A DNA stretch of 64,000 bases from Anthonomus grandis grandis (lineage: Eukaryota > Arthropoda > Insecta > Coleoptera > Curculionidae): positions 4,483,100 to 4,547,099 of the forward strand of contig NC_065554.1 in the NCBI RefSeq assembly GCF_022605725.1, written 5' to 3'. The position numbers and the translations under genes were made by a program. Each line of letters opens with the position of its first letter. Positions within the stretch are counted from its first letter, which is position 1. Shown one piece after another: positions 37,600 to 42,042 of this stretch. Below the pieces are notes generated by a model, which saw nothing but the letters and a program-made list of their open reading frames with translations, was not told the origin of the DNA and searched no databases.

Positions 37600-39494
37600 G
37601 TAATTTTCTATTTTCTCAAGTCAAATTTGCTGTTCCGCAAAAAAATTTAAGACAAAATAATTTATTTTCTATTGGGTTTCATAGGACTAATTATGGGAAA
37701 CATTATTTTGTGAATAGAATCTTAGATTCTTTAAACAGGGAGATAAATGTTTTTAATGGATCTTTTTATTCATTTAAAAAAAAATTAATAAGGATGATGA
37801 CTCAGACTAAGTACCAAGAATGTATTGTTAAACCTGTTTATGTAATTTTTATTGAATGTGATATATTTAGTGGGTGGACTACTAGTTTGTTATAACTTTA
37901 TTAATGATTTTGTACCTTATTTTATTTGTAATGGGGTTTTCCCGTCTATTAGTAAATAAATAACTAAAAGAAAATAACCGGCATTATATTCGCCGCAATG
38001 ACAATCCACGCTGCTTGATTCCTTGATGCGAATAAGAATATGAATTTGTTTGGTAGCCTTTGCATTACGCGAAAAGGAACCAAGAGGTATGGTGCATTTT
38101 TAGAATGGATATCGGGGAAAATATAATTAATCAAAAAATAACCAAGCGGCCTGGATCTTTTTTGTCGACAAAAAATGTTTACACATTTAATTACAAAGTA
38201 TACGAAGTGGCTGATTCTATAATGAAAATTTATGTGGCTAGTTATGAATTAATTTTCAGGATCAGTGACACGGGTGTTTATATTGAAAATATATTCATAA
38301 AATAAATTTTATTATTACGGGTTGATTTCATGTTGTCATATATTTAGAATTGTAAATTTAGTTTAGTGTACCCGAACGTACCCTAAGACTTTACATTTGA
38401 TATGACGCTAGGCACTGCTTACCATGTAAGGCACAAAACCAAAAAATAAATACATATTAAAAACCAATGTATTGATTGTTTGAAACATTACACATTTTGC
38501 ATAACACCATTTAAATAAATTTTAGTGCACCTAAACTACCAAATAAGATCAAAACGGTACGAAAATAATAAAACTAAATACCCTTTTTACATTTTCATAA
38601 CGATATGTTATTGCGAGACATACAAAAATAATTAAAAATACTGGCAACGATCTGACAAGTCAAATAAAAATTGCCAAGCAAAGTTCTTCAGACTAGAATT
38701 AAAAATGTCAAAAACCTAATTTTAGAAAAGCACACTAAAAAAAAAGCAATAAATCATCATGAATTATGAAAATAAAAAAGCTGTTACCTCTTAAATTAAT
38801 TAAATAAATTCAATATCTATAACTTACCTGGCTGCTAAAAATTCATCTTGCCAATGCCCTAAACCTCTTTTGTGAACTTCTCTGGTTTTCTCTATGTCAT
38901 AATCAAGCTGTGTAAAATATTCATGAAGCTCCTGCAAGACTTCATCACTTTCAGCAATTCGTAATTTTGTTTTGATTAGAAGGTCGTGCAAACACTCTGT
39001 AACACTTTTCTTAAAGTTAAGTTGTTCTTTTATGGGTTTAAGTTCATCTATATATGCGTTTAACTAAAAAGCAAATAGTTTTAATGATTCGTAATATTTT
39101 AATTCGTAATATTTTATTTTACTTACGGAATCTATTTGCTCTTTACAAATTTGTAGTCTTTGGTATTCTTCTAATGTGGCTCTTCGTTCTTTTTGAAGCG
39201 TTTCCAATAATGTGTTAAGTTCATTCTTCTTGTCAAGTATTCCAATTTCATTTTCCATACATTTTTCTTTAAGATTTTTGTTCTCTTCCTCAAGTCTTTT
39301 TAGTCGGTTTTTTAGTTCCTCTTGCATTTTACGCGCATTCTTAAATATAAGGTTAAATGTACTCAATTCCAACTGTCCATCTGTCAAACAAAATATGAAG
39401 TCGATAATAATGCAAATGTTACCTCTAGTTCCTCTTTCTCTTCTTGCTTTTGCTCTAATATGGACAAATAAGCGTTCTCAGCAAACTTAAGCAT
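4475..39494 (-). CDS. Spliced coiled-coil protein gene, 8 exons, about 396 aa
   Basis: Minus-strand exons, from start to stop: 39494-39423, 39372-39127, 39063-38828, 21914-21827, 21757-21593, 4995-4732, 4655-4566, 4504-4475 (ending ATG TAA). All introns are GT-AG and every junction keeps frame; the join over the 16.9-kb intron is phase 2 on both sides (exon ends ..GCC AG, next begins A TTA AGA). The lengths total 1191 nt. The product is almost entirely charged heptad-like coiled coil (Glu/Lys/Leu-rich) with no signal peptide or membrane segment, so a cytoskeletal, ciliary or kinetochore scaffold is possible, but I do not recognise the family. The start ATG at 39494 is uncertain: the frame stays open upstream to a TAA near 39549, so an earlier exon could exist. 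The first intron (50 nt) uses the second of two AGs, because the first would break frame. Two introns of about 17 kb are filled with transposons. Confidence 0.72.
7628..8149 (-). pseudogene. APE-type endonuclease fragment of the non-LTR element
   Basis: Segments EVIILSESH, IHATYRSPSSN, and DIFTGDININILN match the order of the exonuclease/endonuclease/phosphatase fold of non-LTR ORF2 (catalytic Glu, substrate Arg region, GD.N motif). The first residues and the terminal SDH are missing or out of frame. Confidence 0.7.
8286..9405 (-). pseudogene. ORF1 (gag-like) of the non-LTR element
   Basis: The N-terminal part (about 9405-9180) starts FSCIMCDDEDAESICCKKC, a Cys-pair zinc motif, then a hydrophobic/coiled region and LRE-type helices (9201-8977). 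The middle (8944-8579) is a basic nucleic-acid-binding segment. The end (8615-8286) has three CCHC-like knuckles beginning CFNCQQYNHKKDNC, CPICSAEHEELNC and CMNC. It is split into three frames; the knuckle array is what Jockey-type gag proteins carry. Confidence 0.75.
9481..11200. other. Intronic region without recognised genes
   Basis: AT-rich, with a slightly more GC-balanced block at about 9900-10150. The open frame at 10768-10989 has no recognisable domain and no support. A short TAA run lies at 10687-10698. Confidence 0.5.
11319..11473. repeat. Short inverted repeat, GC-rich
   Basis: CGGCTGCGTCCAGAC (11319-11333) is repeated inverted as GTCTGGACGCAGCCG (11459-11473), 15 bp perfect, around a GC-rich spacer unlike the surrounding DNA. 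It could be Harbinger terminal sequence or a separate small element. Confidence 0.6.
11509..11666 (+). pseudogene. MADF-domain accessory protein of the Harbinger element, exon 1
   Basis: MAPKFSAFEDEKLIEEVRKY..YDPEQRDYKNLTIKDAIWEII is a MADF/Myb-like DNA-binding start, the known second gene of PIF/Harbinger transposons (it helps the transposase bind DNA and enter the nucleus). One frameshift lies near 11584. The segment ends at a plausible donor ACG|GTAGAT (11666). Confidence 0.6.
11942..11990. repeat. Tandem repeat inside Harbinger C-terminal region
   Basis: CATCTATGTTATGTAG-type units occur three times in a row (ATCTATGTTATGTAG each time), expanding the transposase C-terminal region and breaking its frame. 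Confidence 0.75.
12556..12845 (+). pseudogene. Possible C-terminal exon of the MADF-type partner
   Basis: Open reading after a TTTACAG acceptor: a Gln/Ser/Thr/Asn-rich chain (SIKQASSSSLSTQTNSQSSS...) ending SFSENS then TAA. Low-complexity tails of this kind follow the MADF domain in Harbinger ORF1 proteins. It lies within the gap of the opposite-strand transposase, so the arrangement is odd and the assignment tentative. Confidence 0.35.
13711..13749. repeat. Perfect 39-bp palindrome (19-bp arms, 1-nt centre)
   Basis: Left arm 13711-13729 (CAGAGAAAAACAAACCACC) and right arm 13731-13749 are exact reverse complements around a single A. GACACTAC occurs directly on both sides (13703-13710 and 13749-13756), like a target duplication. 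Confidence 0.9.
14770..14840. repeat. Imperfect tandem duplication
   Basis: CTAAAATATGGCGTA...GGTAATGAAGTTGA occurs at 14770-14801 and again at 14802-14840, the second copy with a short insertion. The block around it (14640-14930) is richer in CpG than its surroundings; no gene is evident. Confidence 0.75.
14841..16479. other. Intronic region without recognised genes
   Basis: The open frames at 15143-15450 and 16214-16516 show no recognisable domain. The latter (starting MTYPSQKLISLIDLIQIKLY) is Lys/Asn rich and may be a relic; I do not assign it. Confidence 0.45.
16480..16923. mobile_element. Long foldback repeat (about 213-bp arms)
   Basis: The left arm 16480-16692 and right arm 16708-16923 are inverted copies, closing on a 15-nt loop (16693-16707). 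Matching blocks include ATCATTTCAAATA at the outer end, TGTTCTTTACGTGTAC, GGTACAATCCG, CATTACAT and GGTTTCTTTAGTTATAATTA at the loop. One internal block (about 16659-16669 against 16732-16747) differs. Outer ends are A+T rich and no clear target duplication was found. Type: foldback MITE or inverted duplicated end of an element. Confidence 0.85.
16950..17007 (+). other. Hammerhead-like module, Penelope/retrozyme type
   Basis: Hairpin TGAAATGG/CCATTTCA (16950-16957/16961-16968), then CTGAGGA (16974-16980), a perfect stem GACTTA/TAAGTC (16982-16987/16991-16996) and GAAAC (16997-17001) followed by GTCGAC. This is the core order of a type-I hammerhead. A GUC lies 5' of the first hairpin (GAAGTC, 16941-16946), but stem III pairing is poor. 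Function not established. Confidence 0.45.
17008..17550. other. Region without a recognised gene
   Basis: The open frame 17338-17520 has no recognised domain. It ends where the next non-LTR element begins. Confidence 0.45.
18273..18330. repeat. 29-bp tandem duplication breaking the RT frame
   Basis: CAACAAAGGAACAGTACAAT...(18273-18301) is repeated at 18302-18330 with three differences. The length is not a multiple of three, so it shifts the RT frame into the C-terminal block. Confidence 0.85.
18297..19070 (-). pseudogene. Reverse transcriptase domain of the R1/Jockey-group element
   Basis: An uninterrupted 257-residue frame covers RT motifs A (FSKAFDQINH), B (GVPQGSNLGPLL), C (AYADDLKIF) and D/E (SKDLGVVFDDRLTF with IKDLGV). 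The catalytic Asps of motif A and the YADD box are intact. The frame ends at 18297 because of a 29-bp tandem duplication. Confidence 0.85.
20232..20378. mobile_element. 147-bp nested insert with 13-bp TSD and hammerhead-like fold
   Basis: AATCATAACGCGT occurs at 20219-20231 and 20379-20391, bracketing the insert. Removing the insert and one repeat restores the endonuclease reading frame (HTKRVMI joins VGDFNVP). The insert contains a 17-bp perfect inverted repeat (GAAAACATCTTGTCGGA, 20232-20248; complement 20331-20347), a second 8-bp pair (AGACAATG/CATTGTCT), and CTGA...GGTTGG/CCAACC GAAACGTCG (20257-20300). It codes for nothing. The long TSD suggests retrotransposition (a Penelope-like fragment or retrozyme-like RNA). 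Confidence 0.8.
20931..21592. other. Intronic region without recognised genes
   Basis: A+T-rich, between the non-LTR 5' truncation and exon 5 of the coiled-coil gene. Confidence 0.5.
21593..21914 (-). CDS. Coiled-coil gene, exons 4-5
   Basis: Exon 4 (21914-21827) follows TTTTTAG, completes an Arg codon split by the upstream intron and ends GTG|GTAAGT. Exon 5 (21757-21593) begins IRDAKDLHKR after an ACTATAG acceptor, carries an EEEAVIANTVELQNEV stretch and ends CAG|GTGAGA. The 69-nt intron between them is normal. The pair sits alone among transposons, but its phases match the exons about 17 kb away on each side. Confidence 0.68.
22200..23880 (-). pseudogene. Ty3/gypsy pol relic (RT, RNase H end, integrase)
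   Basis: Minus-strand order: RT core about 23880-23500 (KKKNESIKFCVDYE in place of KKKDGS.RFCVDYR), RT thumb and RNase H start 23469-23215 (ENWPRPSNN, LCTYYRKFVKKITML, NPLHKLTEDKMGFDW), RNase H end about 23060-22830, integrase KTHTS..DKITERFNRN about 22520-22450, and GFNPGDRVWLHDGRR near 22350-22300. Many stops and frame changes; no LTRs recognised. Orientation is the same as the host gene. Confidence 0.75.
24410..24720 (+). pseudogene. RNase H-like relic
   Basis: Plus-strand reading EKHAIF*IEVFTVLKCEQTI...TIYSDNKAAIKDKKIS resembles the RNase HI domain that ends ORF2 of I/R1-type non-LTR elements (acidic Glu in the EV..VLKC segment and Asp in YSDNKAAIK). Short, with stops; weak call. Confidence 0.4.
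24971..25930. other. Region without a recognised gene
   Basis: The open frame 25168-25386 is hydrophobic, in A+T-rich sequence, and has no motif. Nothing else supported. Confidence 0.45.
25932..26846. mobile_element. piggyBac-like MITE, 907 bp, TTAA target
   Basis: TTAA (25932-25935) then CAGGTTGACTGCC (25936-25948). The other end is GGCAGTCAACCTG (26830-26842) then TTAA (26843-26846): a perfect 13-bp TIR with the TTAA duplication typical of piggyBac. A 24-bp perfect palindrome around GCAGTCATATATGACTGC lies directly inside the left end (25948-25971). The open frames inside (26021-26218, 26416-26694) do not resemble a transposase, so it is non-autonomous. Confidence 0.85.
26847..27311. other. 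Intronic sequence, nothing recognised
   Basis: A+T-rich spacer between the piggyBac-like MITE and the mariner left end. Confidence 0.5.
27419..30038 (-). pseudogene. IS630/Tc1/mariner transposase, interrupted
   Basis: The N-terminal part (30038-29436) has the helix-turn-helix LTPEQRFQIVQIYFERHGS, then HFWLNGYVNKQNC after ILFSDEA (first catalytic Asp). 29532-29170 follows after a frame change (DENPRAIGEKPLHPEKLTVW; MWFQQDGATCHTA with the second Asp). A TGA at 29171-29169 replaces a Trp codon; then ARSCDLTPLDYFLWGYVKSH (third Asp) runs to IRRVI, where the nested element starts. The C-terminus resumes at 27533 (AEIQPAVLERVCENWTSRL..ASRGGH) and stops at 27419. I count 36 residues between the second and third Asp. 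Inactive: frameshift, stop and insertion. Confidence 0.88.
27541..29047. mobile_element. Unclassified 1507-bp TIR element, nested in mariner, 7-bp TSD
   Basis: ATCACGC is present at 27534-27540 and 29048-29054. Between them the ends read CACAGAATATACGATCTCAC inward from 27541 and CACAGAATAAACGATCTCAC inward from 29047; about 36 bp match with 3 differences. Removing the element plus one TSD rejoins the transposase codons IRRVI and AEIQ. The inside is A+T rich with ATATGTA-type runs and no transposase-like frame, so it is non-autonomous. TIRs starting CA with a 7-bp duplication do not match a superfamily I am sure of. Confidence 0.88.
30215..30740 (-). pseudogene. Degenerate coding relic with AT-hook-like GRPRKGGKRK
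   Basis: Minus-strand readings in successive frames: LHLQREQTFNGISDPPSIKD (about 30655-30590), EYKPDNEPKSGSDSTIENFY..GRPRKGGKRKVNLQKR (about 30430-30300) and NKFYIAARGKEVVAKGFTNS ending CKC (about 30295-30230). An acidic/Ser stretch, an AT-hook-like GRPRKGGKRK, a RGK.V..K motif and Cys-x-Cys resemble a class of uncharacterised insect proteins. At least two frame changes. Function unknown. Confidence 0.45.
30741..31290. other. Spacer with a hammerhead-like motif
   Basis: No gene. CTGAGGA (31152-31158) and GGGAAACGTCGGC (31173-31185) form another member of the CTGAxGA...GAAACGTCG modules, but the intervening stem is weak. Confidence 0.35.
31315..31560 (+). pseudogene. ORF1 N-terminal zinc finger of the R1/Jockey-like element
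   Basis: CESCDVLIPEGSKGACCDSH...CILNASELPADVIQKR...FLCGSC is a PHD-like Cys/His array found at the start of ORF1 in this group. The frame changes at about 31497 and continues KTVPALLRQVKDFRKEI. Confidence 0.65.
32063..33395 (+). pseudogene. Reverse transcriptase of the R1/Jockey-like element
   Basis: NPRNFWKHVNKKH (pre-RT), AEQHGFRGGRSTLNNLVIYH, VDAVYTDFSKAFDRINHDLL (motif A), VVPQGSHSSPLLFSLFVDGL (motif B), FADDLKL (motif C), then RTQLGYGSVIWTPQYN. Split among four frames with stops; catalytic residues can still be read. Confidence 0.8.
33478..33990 (+). CDS. CR1-like ORF1, C-terminal part
   Basis: 170 residues: a coiled coil (FLKEDLTVLKEENTNLHVKL) followed by an RRM-like/L1-type ORF1 domain with NIRIFGIKSEPGENI, a PPPVLVRFASYDARLSILKF strand-helix and a final basic-aromatic part. 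The natural start is lost at the 5' truncation; ATG 33478 is simply the first Met. The protein binds RNA in relatives. Confidence 0.7.
   Translation: MFLKEDLTVLKEENTNLHVKLDMLEQSNRNKNIRIFGIKSEPGENIRQKTLRIFKDHLKVNISDSDIKKCHPIDVKVPNNKPPPVLVRFASYDARLSILKFRKSLKNSGIHICEDLTKLRLSLFNRAKLTFGEKNTWVWSGNVLVRCADNSVTRIMSEADLARFQRSGSS
34417..35439 (+). CDS. CR1-like ORF2, endonuclease part
   Basis: 340 residues starting MLKVGRLNVRSLLNSFDD. APE-type motifs in order: NVRSL, IFAITETWLS (catalytic Glu), GGEVAVYMK, LLIGVIYKPPNTN, LCLGDFNIDFL, QSIIDLICF, NISDHLL (catalytic Asp-His). A linker with WFTDNLKLLKKLR follows. The frame ends at TAA 35439 where RT should follow, so a frameshift separates it from 35610-36599. 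Confidence 0.82.
   Translation: MLKVGRLNVRSLLNSFDDIKNHISNYSYDIFAITETWLSNNTANNSINIDGYLLIRQDRPSRGGEVAVYMKSFLKYKLCINQTLNFLEHIWIKVLVDGSSLLIGVIYKPPNTNCNEFFACFEDTLLQFFTTTDKILCLGDFNIDFLDDSSANTSTLNNILHTFNLSQYVSEPTRLTKKAQSIIDLICFDSDFKINTEVEDLNISDHLLTRCNIPFQNEAPPSWTVVYRNLKKINLAEFQMDLEMIAWNEIYNLDTVDKKGNFITSKLTTLLNAHAPLKTRKTNNKKPYCPWFTDNLKLLKKLRTDALNRFRHSRLPEHWEYYKQLRNTFTSAFRAKKKHI
35610..36599 (+). CDS. CR1-like ORF2, reverse transcriptase part
   Basis: 329 residues with SDNINSTFLILCCPFVIP, PLPKVSNPETYSQLRSISIL, EKQSGFRRGHSCTTAL, motif A LVLLDYSRVFYMLN (first Asp kept; usual KAFD altered to RVFY), motif B AGVPQGSVVGPLLF and motif C YADDTQLIYSF. It ends at a stop at 36599. The C-terminal block continues at 36735-37007 (SHFNFADSVYGPYLD..KRVQKVQNSCIRFICGI). 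Confidence 0.82.
   Translation: MDFYKKNKKTNKEFNFTQVTEETISNIILNMKSTASGSDNINSTFLILCCPFVIPYLTHLINRCLRDSVFPSDWKSAIVVPLPKVSNPETYSQLRSISILPSMSKILEKVMASQISGFVWSNNLLPEKQSGFRRGHSCTTALADVMDQLTGAQDESKASVLVLLDYSRVFYMLNYDILLAILSYCGFGVNAQALVKSFLSKRTQRATLDSTFSKLMSIFAGVPQGSVVGPLLFTIYTSNFIASLKFCKYHFYADDTQLIYSFKPEDAVEANFRLNIDLKTLNALSEDHLLKLNPQKSVALLFCSERLREIICNKLRLTIGQCNISFKNS
36735..37007 (+). pseudogene. CR1-like ORF2, C-terminal block
   Basis: Begins CEALVLSHFNFADSVYGPYL and has NSCIRFICGIRRRQRVSHKL and LNWLSMYNRRILH, parallel to 1240-1716. Separated from the RT frame by stops; it ends in another stop before the normal end of the protein. Confidence 0.75.
37507..37598. repeat. (ATT)n tail, about 30 units
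   Basis: Uninterrupted trinucleotide run at the 3' end of the CR1-like element. Confidence 0.95.
37966..38827. other. Intronic sequence next to exon 3
   Basis: No recognised gene. The open frame 38060-38305 has no known motif. Confidence 0.45.
38828..39494 (-). CDS. Coiled-coil gene, exons 1-3
   Basis: Exon 1 (39494-39423) starts MLKFAENAYLS and ends at GAG|GTAACA. Exon 2 (39372-39127) encodes 82 residues with repeated E/K/L heptads and ends TCC|GTAAGT. Exon 3 (39063-38828) starts after a CTTTTTAG acceptor with LNAYIDELKP and ends in phase 2 at CAG|GTAAGT. The introns here are only 50 and 63 nt, the usual insect size, in contrast with the giant intron that follows. Confidence 0.72.
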
Positions 39495-40466
39495 TATTTT
39501 GGAATAAATTACCTCAATGTATGCACAAAAATAACTGAACACCTTTTAATAAGCAATTTTTGATAAACAAAAAATAATCAGCTGCGTCACCTTACTGATA
39601 ACGGAATTGTTATTACACTAGATTAGGTAAAGTTGCTTTTGTTTGAATTTAACTACAGATTAAGGTTGACATAAAACTTTTTATGTACTAAAAATTATGA
39701 AGCTATATCCTATATAAAAAGTAGGAACTACTTATGACTTATTTTTATCAATAAATTTATCAAATATAAAACACTCCTGGTTTCCTTAAATTATTATTTG
39801 AATATATGTAGATTATGTAACACACATTTTGTTATATTAGTTAAAAACCGTATTACTATATACAGGGTAGTCGGTAATAAATGTGCAAAAAAAAAAGAAA
39901 ATCTTGATCTTGAGTCAAATATGCCTTAGTAAAATGTCGGTCATAATTATGAAAAATTTAATTTTCGAATCGGTTTTTTCTCTATAGATCTCTAGCTGTA
40001 TTAGTGATATCGATATAAAAATTGGGGATCAAGAGATTTTGGGGATGAAAAATATGATTTTATTCTGTTTTTATTCTCAAAAGTTGGAAGTATTAAATTA
40101 TAGTAAAGAAAATTTCAAACTTAAATTAGGATATTCAACGACTTGCGTTGTTAAATGTAAAATACAAATACAAAATTATTTTAAACAGTTTTTAAACTTG
40201 TAGATGTCTTTGTTACTTTATTTGTAATGTCCAAGTGGCTTATATTCTATGAGTTTTTCAAGCAATTAAAAAGACCTAGATTACCTTAAGGTACTTTGTT
40301 TTAGTTTTTTTAATTAGATAGTTTTAATCTACATTTTTTAACATCGTTTTTACATTTATAATCTAAATTTCGTAAATTTTCCCTGTTTTCAATGGGAACA
40401 ATTTTATTCTTATGTATATATATTCTTGGCCTGAAGAAGATCCAATAAAGCATTGAAACCATACTA
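39495..40466. other. Upstream of the coiled-coil gene, nothing clearly recognised
   Basis: A+T-rich. It may contain the promoter of the minus-strand coiled-coil gene, but no TATA/initiator pair stood out. ACAGGGTAGTCGGTAAT near 39862 looks like a stray mariner-type end. Confidence 0.35.
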
Positions 40467-40468
40467 TA

Positions 40469-41602
40469 TAGGGTGTTCCGAAACAATTGTGCCAAAAATG
40501 TAAGGGTCGGTAGAGAAACTTTATTACAAAAAAAAATATTTTAATTTAAAAGATGATCAAAATTTTGACCAGCCGCCTCAATCCAAGCGTGACAGCATCG
40601 TACCATTTTCTCCTCCACATGTTGAAAAACTTCCGGAATTTCTTGAATTTTAGCAGTATCTGCAACAACCCTTCCTACTAACTCTTCCTCTGTTTAAACT
40701 GGAGTGTTGTACATAAGTGCTTTCATGTGACCCCATAAAAAAAAGTCGTATGCGGTCAGGTCTGGTGAATGTGAATGCCATGCATTTGGTGCGCCCCTGC
40801 CAATCGTTCTTCTCTGGTATGCCTGGTTCAGATGTTCCCTTATGGGTAACGGGTAATGTGCTGGGGCTCCGTCGTGTTGATTGTTTTTTGTCATTGAAAT
40901 TTTGTCTGACATTTAGGGAAGAAGCGCTTCTTGCTGAAATGTCAAGTTAATTTTTCCATTTAATCGTGGTGGCCAGAGATACGGGCCAACCAGAGTATTA
41001 TGCAAACCACGCAACCACTGGTACACGCACTGTGCGCGGTCTTCGTCCCACATTATGAGGCTTCTGCAAATGAAATGTTTTTTTGCCATAAATTATCTAG
41101 ATGAATAACACTTTTTAAAAAAAAAATCTATTCCAATCTTGAATGCAAACGTGCAAATAGTCCGTGATGTGGTAAGCGCCGCTGCGAAAAGCATTTTTTG
41201 GTAAATCCGCAACGCGTGTCTTCATTACCACCAGCAGCGGCATAAGTCAGATGTAGGTCTGTTAATGCAGCGAATGTTAAATTCTTAAATTTAATCATCA
41301 AATAAAATCAATTGAAGTTTTAAAGGGTCACACTACAATTTAGATTAAGTTAAGTTTTACACATTGCCACGATGCAATAATAAATGAGTAGCTTACGCAA
41401 TGCGTGTGTCCGGCATGCGACGATTGGTCTAAAGCATAAAAATCGGTAGAGTTAAGTACTCGTTATCGATATTATTTGTGTATGTACATATGTTAAACTT
41501 TTTTCTTGTGTTACCTATTAGTAACGAAATAGTAAGTAGAAAACATTTGTTTTCGAGATCTAACCATACTTACATTTTGGCACAATAGTTTCGGAACCCT
41601 GT
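40469..41602 (-). mobile_element. Second mariner-like element with about 35-bp TIRs
   Basis: Left end AGGGTGTTCCGAAACAATTG (from about 40470) and right end, read inward, CAGGGTTCCGAAACTATTGT (from 41602), both continuing TGCCAAAA(A)TGTAAG. TA flanks both sides. Remaining transposase on the minus strand: VYQWLRGLHNTLVGPYLWPP (about 41045-40970), HDGAPAHYPLPIREHLNQAY (second Asp) and HSPDLTAYDFFLWGHMKAL (third Asp, 40912-40694). The 5' half of the transposase is missing or unreadable. Confidence 0.8.
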
Positions 41603-42010
41603 ATAATGCAAGAAAACTGCACAATCATCTGCCATTTGAAATCAAATCTATGTCATCTTTTTCCACATTTTCCACGGCTTTAAAATCACACTTGCTGGAG
41701 AGAGCATTATATTTTTTTGACCATTGTTTTTTATTAAATAATATCAGAACATTATAACTGTTAATTTATTTAAACTTTTAAATTTTCTTACTTTTTTCTT
41801 TTTTTTCTGTAATAGGTTTAGTACATAAACCTTAAATACTTAAATATTATGACCGCGTACAATTTTTATTTTATTGTACCAAGATTTATAGTATAGTATG
41901 TATTTACGAGTAATTATATTTTATGTATTGTGATATTTTGTTTATTTTTTGTTATTTTATCGTTTGCCGAGAAAATTTGTAATTTTTTTTGAAATAAAGC
42001 AGAATATTCA

Positions 42011-42041
<31 letters not shown>

Positions 42042-42042
42042 G
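41603..42042 (+). mobile_element. Non-LTR retrotransposon 3' end with (ATT)n tail
   Basis: NARKLHNHLPFEIKSMSSFS..STALKSHLLERALYFFDHC (41605-41755) is the conserved C-terminal end of RT ORF2 proteins of the CR1/RTE-like type. A 3' UTR with AATAAAGC follows, then (ATT)n at 42011-42041. The upstream part is absent; the mariner lies directly before it. Confidence 0.65.

Larger units (their letters stand above)
31291..37965 (+). mobile_element. R1/Jockey-like non-LTR element, interrupted by a CR1-like element
   Basis: The left part (31291-33477) has an ORF1 zinc-finger start (31315-31500), fragments of ORF1, then pre-RT (32063-32326) and RT (32559-33395). The endonuclease region is missing. The 3' part of ORF2 resumes at about 37610 with QVKFAVPQKNLRQNN...FHRTNYGKHYF..RILDSLNREI (to 37895), the normal end of such ORF2 proteins, followed by a short 3' UTR ending AAATAAATAAC near 37965. 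Between lies the complete CR1-like insert 33478-37599. Confidence 0.82.

Noticed and set aside
38060..38305. 81-residue open frame
   Set aside because: No recognised motif, no splice signals or context supporting a gene.
40430..40470. GGCCTGAAGAAGATCC as another hammerhead-like module
   Set aside because: It has CTGAAGA but no stem II, and the GAAACC that follows is not placed to complete a core.
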